The position numbers and the translations under genes were made by a program. Positions 56,370 to 64,000 of a stretch of DNA of 64,000 nt are shown here, one piece after another. Source of the stretch: Artemia franciscana (taxonomy: Eukaryota; Arthropoda; Branchiopoda; Anostraca; Artemiidae); contig NC_088875.1 in NCBI RefSeq assembly GCF_032884065.1, forward strand, positions 48,229,235-48,293,234, read 5' to 3'. Below the pieces are notes generated by a model. It was given only the letters and a program-made list of their open reading frames with translations. It was not told the DNA's origin and ran no database searches. The stretch's first letter is position 1. Each line of letters begins with the position of its first letter.

Positions 56370-57260
56370 TGTAATTTTTCCCCCATTTATTTTGAGGTAT
56401 GGTGTTACCTTTTTTGTATTTACAGTAAAAACCTGAAAGAAATACAATTATCAGATACCCCTTCTATGTACAGGGGTAAGACTGATACTGTCAAAATCAC
56501 CTCATGGTAAGAAGAAAACCTGTGATCAACTGTGGTACATGAAAACTATTGACAAGAGTTTTTGTTTGGCATATTCCTGTATGTAGAAGTGTTCTCTATC
56601 ATGTCTTAAGGTGACATAATTTTTATCTCCATAAGCATAGAATTTACCTGAGGGTGTCAGATTTACCATAGACTAAGAGGGTAAGTTTGACCTCCCTGAG
56701 ATGGGTTACTTTGGTGCAGTAACTCACAGAAACAACTAAACTTGCAAACTTTTTGGGTTGTAATTCAATCCTTATTTTGCTGGACAATGCAATTTAAGGT
56801 AAGGTAAAGAATATTACTAGCATGACCAGGAGCAATCTCAAATAGTTTTTATTGCACCAGCAACTACAAAATAATTTTGGGACCAAATTAAGCTGAAAAT
56901 TTTTTATAAGGGAACAGACTTACCCAAGTTTACCCTAGTTTTAGTCTATATTCAGGCAATAGGTAGAGGAAGTAGGGCTTTTGGTAAATTTGGGGCAGCT
57001 TACATTACTGAAAAAAATGAGGTGAACACACCACTCAATCTTTTTTTATACTCTATCCAAATATAATTATAATTTTACTCAAGAATTCCTTTTTAAGCCC
57101 TTTATGGACCCTCAAAGATAATACTTTTTCTTTCAATTTTGGCTATATAACAGGGTTTAAAACAATAGGCCTGATTCTTACTTCATCATATGCAGAATAG
57201 TTATGACTAATACATTTCAAATACAGATCCACCATACCTTACCCCCCCCCCCCATGTGCA
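56370..57260. other. Upstream region with no gene seen
   Basis: AT-rich intergenic or 5'UTR-intron DNA. Short repeated GTAAGNTTGACC-like words, nothing assignable. Confidence 0.35.
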
Positions 57261-57261
57261 G

Positions 57262-57505
57262 ATATGGGTAAATTTGCAGTTGGCTATATAATTTAGCTGG
57301 GATGAAAGTGAAACTGTCATTTGATGTGCTTTTTCATGCTCTTTCATAATTAAATAATCACTTCTGGGTCTAATTACATCTTGAGCCCTTAAAGAGACCC
57401 TGAAGGTATTTTAAGTGAATTACGGAAGAGCATAAAAAAGGCATCAAATGAATTTTTCACTTTCATCTTAGCTAAATTATATAGCCAACAACAGATTTTC
57501 ATGTA
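57262..57505. mobile_element. Hairpin MITE-like element
   Basis: Arms 57270-57345 and 57422-57500 are inverted copies (GTTGGCTATATAATTTAGCT with CTAAATTATATAGCCAAC), separated by about 75 bp. Confidence 0.75.
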
Positions 57506-57810
57506 TGTAGCCTGAATTTTGTAATTCCTAGGCTAAGTGGTTGGCTTTATGTCTTGGCTACCTGAGTAGCCCATTAATATAAACCTTACTCAAGGAATCC
57601 TGCTCCAAAACAATTCTACCAAATTCTTAAGCCAAGAAGATTGGTAGGCTATTTGAAGTGCCAAACTAGCCTGTAACAACCTTATTATAAATGTACCTTG
57701 TTGTTGATTACTATATCTATACGTTAGACTAGCCTATTAAAGGAATACAAGACCTAGGCTACCTTTCTTCTTTGACAATGGTATATCAAAGTTTTGTTAA
57801 AGATATAAAA

Positions 57811-57823
57811 TTTCCCGCCAAAA
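57811..57823 (-). promoter_or_regulatory. Candidate E2F site in a putative cdc6 promoter
   Basis: The + strand reads TTTCCCGCCAAAA, which on the cdc6 strand is TTTTGGCGGGAAA, a strong two-sided E2F consensus. Animal cdc6 genes are classic E2F targets. It lies 5.1 kb upstream of the ATG exon, consistent with a non-coding first exon and a 5'UTR intron of the size seen elsewhere in this gene. The transcription start itself is not visible. Confidence 0.45.
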
Positions 57824-58264
57824 GTTAAGTCTTTTCGTCTATCAAACAATTTGTGCTAAGGAACTGCAGCTAAGGAGTGACTCAGCCCAACAATAGCCAA
57901 AACTCTAAGAAACAGAATTTTGACGACAATGGATGGGTCAAAAGATTTGCCTTTTAATGCTGATTCCAAATCAACAAAATTTTTCGTTTAGTGTCACCAT
58001 TCAAAAGCAATGAGCCTGAGAAAATTTGCCTACTTATCGAAAAAGCAGGGAAGATCCACAAAAAGCCAAGCGATGTTAATGGAAATCACTTCATCAGCTT
58101 CAGCTTATCAGAGAACCCTACAGTGAATGTTTCAACAACTATGCCTTTGGGAATGATATGACCCCCTTTGTCCCCAGGGAAAAGGATGTAAGCTGCGCAA
58201 TTGCCCATTGTTTACAAACAGTATTTGTTATCGGAAAATATATGGAATTTATCTTTTTCCCAGG

Positions 58265-58690
58265 GAAAGGGAAGGGGATTCCCAGAGGCGCCATTTGGAG
58301 GGGGGGTGGATCAGGGGTGGGCAAATGCCCACCCCAGATTTTCCAGGGGGGCCAAGCTTCCACCACAAAGGGCCCTTTGCCGGCCATAATAATCCATTAT
58401 GCCCAACATAATCCATTCTGTTCAATTGATTTGAAAATACTGCACGCCTATTAACCAAAGAGCGTAATTACTTGACGAACCTTAGGGTAATTACGCTATT
58501 TGCTATTAATTATTGTAAACTTTGAAAGTAGGTAAGATATATAATAAAATTCTCGTGTTCTGTCAAATGCCCATTTCCTAGATGATTACGCGGCACGAAG
58601 TGAGTCGGGGGGGGGGGGGGGCAAGATGGAGTTTATGCCCACCCCAAGATTTGGTACAAATGGTGCCTCTGGGGATTCCTTGGAAAGATT
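58265..58690. repeat. Inverted repeat with CCCACCCC arms
   Basis: 58273-58322 and 58636-58682 are inverted copies around GGGATTCCCAGAGGCGCCAT / ATGGTGCCTCTGGGGATTCC. The spacer holds G runs and no gene. Confidence 0.65.
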
Positions 58691-58699
58691 TGAGAAACA

Positions 58700-59100
58700 G
58701 TCAGAAATACAAAAAGAAAGCAGGTTCTTTCAACTAAATATAAGGATCAATATTAAAAATCAAAAGGGACAGAAATATTTAAATGTGCGAGGGGCTGCCC
58801 TTTTTAATTTCTAACAGACAAAATAAAACTTTCAATATATGTATTTCAACTTTGCACAGCCTAACGATTTGATACGATCTATTGATCAAAATTATCGTAT
58901 AGAATATCCAAAATTATTTGGATAGAATTTAACCAAAATTTGCAAATAGCCGCGATATTCAGACATTTGGCTGAAAAATCGTATTCGCATGCGAATAATC
59001 GTATATGTGGGAACCCTGGGAAATTTTTACTTTTTTGTACATTTCTTTAAAAAAGACTATTCAAACACAAGTGTCGTTGAATTTAAATGAATAGTATTTC
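58700..59100. other. AT-rich stretch, no gene seen
   Basis: Nothing recognisable. Confidence 0.35.
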
Positions 59101-59124
59101 TGAAAAAAAACTTTAAAAGATTGG

Positions 59125-60005
59125 GGTAAAGAGTAAAGGTTGCGGTGGTAGCAACACCCCTCATATACGGAATAATTTCTGTTACTTTTAAATTTTAACG
59201 TTACTCCTTACTTCCTGCTGAAAAACTTTTTTTTATTAAATCCATGGCAAAGTGCTTTGTTTCTTCTGATACTTATTCTTTCTAAATGATTTTTAGAATC
59301 ATTTCCAACTAAAATTACAATCGAATAACCATATGCGAAACTACTTGGTGCACCAAATGGTGTTTATTTACGTTAAAAAAAACTTTTATAAGGATAATAA
59401 GTATATAGTCGTGCTGCACTAATAGTCTTACGTCTCAGCAGTTCGTTGATATAATGTTTATTTGCACTTTTTTGCAAAATGGCTGGGTTTACCACATTTT
59501 TAAAAACATCTCTCTTCACTTTCAATGACAATCATGAATATTGGGAATCTTAAAATCGGGTAATTTGAACATGGTGTATTATATTAATATTTCCAAATAC
59601 CAATTTGCTTCCTCGTCAAAAATGTCAAAAATACTTTATGATACTCAGATGTACCCAAGTCTAACTCACACGATTGCTTCGCTAGACTATAATATAGAAA
59701 AAAGATTTCACATAAAAGTAAAGAGTAACGTTAAAACCCAAAATGAACTGAAAATATTCCGTATATGAAGAGGCTATATGTTGCTCAACTCCTCGCTAAA
59801 GTTTTATAAACTTAAAAACTCTATATTCCAATTGAACGGATCATGTGCTCCATCAGTGTTTTTTGAAAGGTTGGAACGAAAAGTCAAATTTCATCGTAAA
59901 AAAGCGAATGATTGAAGAGGGGGTGGTCCCATCGTATCAGGAATAGCTTTTGTTTTCAGTTCTATTGTCACTCGTTACTTTCGCATAAACAAACTTTTTT
60001 TTTTC
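59125..60005. repeat. Degenerate copies of the foldback MITE
   Basis: A single arm at 59125-59235 (CCCTCATATACGGAATAATT) and a decayed two-arm copy at 59715-60005 (GAAAATATTCCGTATATGAA ... GTATCAGGAATAGC) match the hairpins at 29.1 and 43.3 kb. Confidence 0.65.
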
Positions 60006-61310
60006 TAATTCCTTGTATAATATCCTAAATATTAAATACAGATGACTCTAGGACAACTGATAGAAATTTCAGAAGGGAATACAATTTAAACTCTGTTTTC
60101 CACTATAAGCATTTCAGGGATCGGTTTCCTTTTATCTTTCTACACTTTAGCCAATAACAATTAATTAATGATTTGTAAGTATTTGTAATGTCATCTAGCG
60201 GTGTATCTCGACCTGGAACATATTTATCTTCTGGCTGCCGTAGCACTATTAGTACGTAGATGGTGTTGTAATTATTTTTTCAAAATTTTGAATTTAATTT
60301 TGTATCCGAGGTGGCTTTTGAATATTCACGATTTGGGTAATCGACTAATTTACTTTCTTTATTAAATGTTCCATAGATGGATTTACAAAATTTCTTTAGC
60401 TAGTAAAGTGTACATCCTAGCTTTATGTTGTATTTACTGTATTTTAGACCCTAGATCCCAACTTCATGTAGCCTAGGCCTAACGTCTCACTCTTTGTATA
60501 GGCATTAAAGGTGTCAAAAAGTGATCTGTATGCCTTTGGTCAAACTTTTGGGAGTTTAAAAGACTTTCGAGGCTTGCTGGTGGCTTTTTTCATAAAAATT
60601 CTGCTGCTTAGAGAACATTAGGCTACTTGGATCATATTTTTGCTTTATTTGTTGCTGAGTCAGTTTGATCTATAGAATTACTTAAAACAATAAAGATCAC
60701 CTACAGAAAAGAAATCAGATAGTAAAAAAGAGAACTATCATTTCTTCCTCTTTTCAAAGAGGCTATAATCATCACTGGCATTAGCCTATGATTCTATTTA
60801 CCCCTCAGCTCCTAGTCAACACAGATAGGCCTACAGGATAAGATCCCAGTACTCAGACAGTACCTGATATTGGGCAAGTATCCTGACTAAACTGTATCTC
60901 TCTAAATATGTGAAACAGAATCTTAATCTTGAACATGATTATGTATAGCCTATAGGTATAGATAGGCCTAGTTAAGATTGGCTGATAGGCTAGTTAGGAA
61001 CAGGTCAGGATAGTTGGAATTGGATGAGTAAAACTGAGAAAACTCTGTTTTCATCATTTAAATTTAGGCAAAAGTTACCCCTACATTCCAATCTATTTAA
61101 ATAGCCTATGTTGAATATTGAATTTGTCTGTGACTTAGATTTGTTTACCTTAAAATACCTTAAATTGTATTTACCAGTGAGATAAGGTGGTAGATCCTCC
61201 TGTAGGTTCTATGTATAACTATGGTATAACTTTAAGATTATCTACCTTTCCTTAAAATACCTTAGATTACATTTTTCAGCAATGAGGTGAGGGTGATCCT
61301 CCTATAGAAT
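60006..61310. other. Intergenic, no gene seen
   Basis: 61155-61330 contains two diverged copies of ACCTTAAATTG.ATTT.CAG..ATGAG with TGATCCTCCTA. No coding or RNA gene recognised. Confidence 0.4.
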
Positions 61311-61319
61311 GTCTAAAGT

Positions 61320-61900
61320 GAGAGTGATCCTCCTACTTTCTTTGTGCAGAGTCAGTGACATTCCAGCCAAATCTCTACTCCATCTCTACACAGTCATCAT
61401 CCACTGACATGGATGCCTTGAACAGCAAAGAAGTTTTATTGTTCACTGTTTTGTTAGTAAACTTGAGTGTCCCCTGGTGATTTTTGACTCAGCTGGAGAG
61501 AAAATGGAATTTCCTGCATCAGCATCCAAAAGTTTCCTCCTCATTATTATATTCCATTCATTTCCTATAGGTGAAAGTTGGCAGACTCAGCTTCTTTATG
61601 CATTCCTCATGTTGCAGGTGTTTGAAGTTGCTTAGGAGCTTAGCAGCTCTCCTTTGGACCCTCTCCAGTGCATGTTTTTCTGTTTTATAGTAGGGGTGAA
61701 CAACTACTGACCTGAATTAAAGTTTTGGATGTACTAATGCTATTTACAGCTTCTTATAGTTTAAAATTTTTTAGTGCTGATGGTTATTTTTATCAGTCCA
61801 AATGCCATGGTGGCTCATGGAACTTGGTGCTGAATGCTTCCATGGAACTTTAATGCACTATCTATAACACCAAGGTCAAGTTCAAGTTCCTTAATATCCA
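61320..61900 (-). pseudogene. Decayed CR1-like non-LTR retrotransposon 3' part
   Basis: The minus strand, across several frame breaks, reads LDLGVIDSALKFHGS near 61880, ATMAFGLIK near 61805, a P-x-L-E-Y-like position lost near 61690, RGSKGELLSS near 61650 and SIFSPAESKITRGHSSLLTK near 61500-61450. This matches the order of the RT C-terminal region of CR1-type elements, which ends in a TRGHS-x-K/L motif. Heavily decayed. Confidence 0.6.
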
Positions 61901-63360
61901 CTAAATTAAAGAAAAAAAGTGTGGTTCATACACTTAACAATAAAAGGAAATATCATAATCTCCAAACATCAGAATAAAAAGGTGATCCTTCATCTCTCCA
62001 CATGGTGACAAAAAAATCCAATAAAGCCAAAACAAAAACAAAATGAGAAGCCTCCACCCCAAAATCCAAATAAAATTAATTCATTCCAAATGAGGTCAGC
62101 TCTTCTTTCACATTCAAGGATAGTACTTTGACCTGTGCTGGGCAGCATGACATGTTTGTGGTAAGGGTCTCCTTGTCCAAGATAGGAGAGTATTTTCCAA
62201 GCTTAGGCACAAGTTTTAAATGTGTGTCCAAAATTAGACTTTACTATTAATTATCAGTGCATTTAAAATAGTGAGCATTGTTTATGGCTAAATTCAAGCT
62301 AATAATATTCTTATTAAGAAAGTTTAGGAAAATCTAATTGTGAAACCATTGGATTTCTGGGTGGTATAATAGAGATTTAACAGTGATTTGACAACTGAAA
62401 GGGTTATTAGATATTCAACTATAGAGTATCTTACTCTAGGCCTAGTCTAAATGCAAAATGTTGCTTTATTTTGTATATTTGCCATTATCATTTATGACTA
62501 TTTCTTATCAGCAGTTGTTTCATAGCACTAAATAAAGCAAATTTGAGAAAGAATCAGCAAACTCTAGTATATAGCCATCAGTATCTGGTCCCATTGGGAC
62601 TGATAAGGAATAATGCAGCAAGCCTAGACCCACACCTAGAAATGCACTTTGAGAGCTAAGCCACTGCCAGCACTGGCTGTTTTCCACAGGATTTGTCATT
62701 ATCACCAACAAGATACAAGTGTACAGAATACCTCATTCACTCCAGAAATAAAATTATTGTGTTTCTGGCCTTGGATTAAGATTTGCACAGATTTCATTTC
62801 ACTTCCCTTGATTTATCTTATTTCTTTTAATTAAGGGTCTAATCTAAAAAATGAGTCAGTAAAATTGCAGCTCTTGCACCAATGTTTAATTTTTTACTCT
62901 AAAATTTTAGACATTGTAATTTTTCCATCTTGGAAAGTGACTGGATTAGGTGAGACCTTAAACCTATACTAAATCCTCATTTATAAGTTTTAAAGAATTT
63001 TGAATAGTATATTTAAATTTGGGTAAAAATTACCATTTTTTAAGTCTTAAAAAGAGCAAAGAAACAAACTAAAAAAAAATACCTTTGTAGTGCATAATTG
63101 AGGTTGTTCATTGATTCCCAAAGGTTTCATTTGTCTAACTCAACTATTTTCTAAGATAGAAAAAAGCCCCTCATCAACTACTAACAGAACTGTAGTAAGA
63201 CAAGGGCTTTTTGGAAAAAATAAAGTTGGAACAGTTGGCTCATGGTAATTTGTTCTGCAGGGCATTTTCATCAAGAGTAAGTTGCTAGGCTGCATAGAAT
63301 ATGTGAAAAAATATCTACTGTTTGGTTTTTCAAAGGCCTTAGTATACCCAATTATTTGGT
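61901..63360. other. Intergenic, no gene seen
   Basis: AT-rich. Several short open frames without recognisable similarity. Confidence 0.4.
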
Positions 63361-63369
63361 TTGGGATAG

Positions 63370-63595
63370 GGGTCAGTGGTGTGACTGCAAGCTCATCCAG
63401 AGTCACCCAGCTCTAAATGGGTACCTGAAGAAATCTGGGGAAGGTAAAACAGGAAGGGTGTATGAAAGCACAAGATGGTTGGCCCCCAGCCCCCAATTGC
63501 ATTTCCTGGCTGGAGGGCCAAGAAACAAAGATCAGCACAACCAATAGGTACTGCGAAGTTCAATGCTATATTCTTTACATTTACCTTAACTCTCA
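63370..63595 (+). mobile_element. SINE copy, same family as 7040-7325
   Basis: Body and tail present: AGAGTCACCCAGCTCTAAAT, GGGTACCTG, GGAAGGGTGTATGAAAGCAC, GCCCCCAGCCCC, TTCCTGGCTGGAGGG, AAAGATCAGCACAACC, ending TATTCTTTACATTTAC. The tRNA-like head is degraded or absent. Confidence 0.75.
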
Positions 63596-64000
63596 ATAAT
63601 CATCCTCAATTTACTTTACTGATAGGCCCAAGTTAAGCTTTATAGTGGTTAAAATTGCAACATAGAGGCTTTTTGTCTGCTCCAAAGTTGTTAGGTTAGT
63701 TGAGTGAAATTTTTAGAAATAGATCTTTCTACTAAGACCATACATATATTAACTTCTGATAGAATACAGACAGCATGTGTTTTACAAGCTGATAGAACTC
63801 TTTGTTTTGATAAATATACAGACTGATGCAGTGGCATCAATTCACAAAATTTAGGGGTGGGTGAGGGCAAAATTTATTTTCAGTGTCTAGAGGAGGGGGG
63901 GGGGTATCATTTTCAGATTTTTCCAAAGAAAATAAAAAATATTTCTTCAATTAAAATACCTCCCCCCCCCCAAAAAAAAGAAGGTTTTATCAATAAAATC

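Noticed and set aside
58158-58454. Overlapping open frames on both strands near 58.2-58.5 kb
   Set aside because: They span the arm of a G-rich inverted repeat, and none resembles a protein family.

Overview
This is a eukaryotic nuclear window: AT-rich, with spliced genes, large introns, GT-AG junctions, long TA and poly-A microsatellites, and remnants of many transposon classes. Protein content, short TTAGG-type (arthropod telomere-like) motifs and repeat style point to an arthropod. Several dispersed repeats, notably those at about 29.1-30.5 kb and 43.3-44.6 kb, resemble sequences I associate with brine shrimp (Artemia). That assignment is from memory, not from a search.

Two genuine protein-coding genes are visible, arranged tail to tail. 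On the + strand (8306-27715) eight exons encode the last 616 residues of a single-pass membrane protein: a His-rich stretch, a DOMON domain, a SEA-like region, a transmembrane helix and a basic, Pro/Ser-rich cytoplasmic tail. Its 5' exon(s), including any signal peptide, were not found. On the - strand (52667 down to 28607) eight coding exons rebuild a complete 508-residue CDC6, the replication-licensing AAA+ ATPase. Every junction keeps frame, and the Walker A, Walker B, sensor 1, sensor 2 and winged-helix regions are in order. A 5'UTR intron is likely, and an E2F-type site near 57.8 kb is a candidate promoter element.

The rest is intron and intergenic DNA full of repeats. From 1 to 4.2 kb there is a large imperfect palindrome. 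At 6.0-6.5 kb there is an internally deleted Merlin/IS1595-like DNA transposon. Introns of the DOMON gene carry duplicated blocks, TA arrays and a 27-copy 39-bp minisatellite (18.4-19.5 kb). Introns of cdc6 carry a decayed mariner, several non-LTR retrotransposon fragments (CR1/jockey-like, RTE-like and a third type), foldback MITEs and a repeat copy inverted relative to one in the DOMON gene. Upstream of cdc6 lie a decayed pogo-like transposase, more hairpin elements, a CR1-like remnant and a tRNA-derived SINE.

The most unexpected pattern is that three exons (DOMON exon 5, cdc6 exon 7 and cdc6 exon 1) each have a partial copy of their 3' end plus splice donor in the intron just downstream. 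No bacterial, phage or CRISPR system is present.
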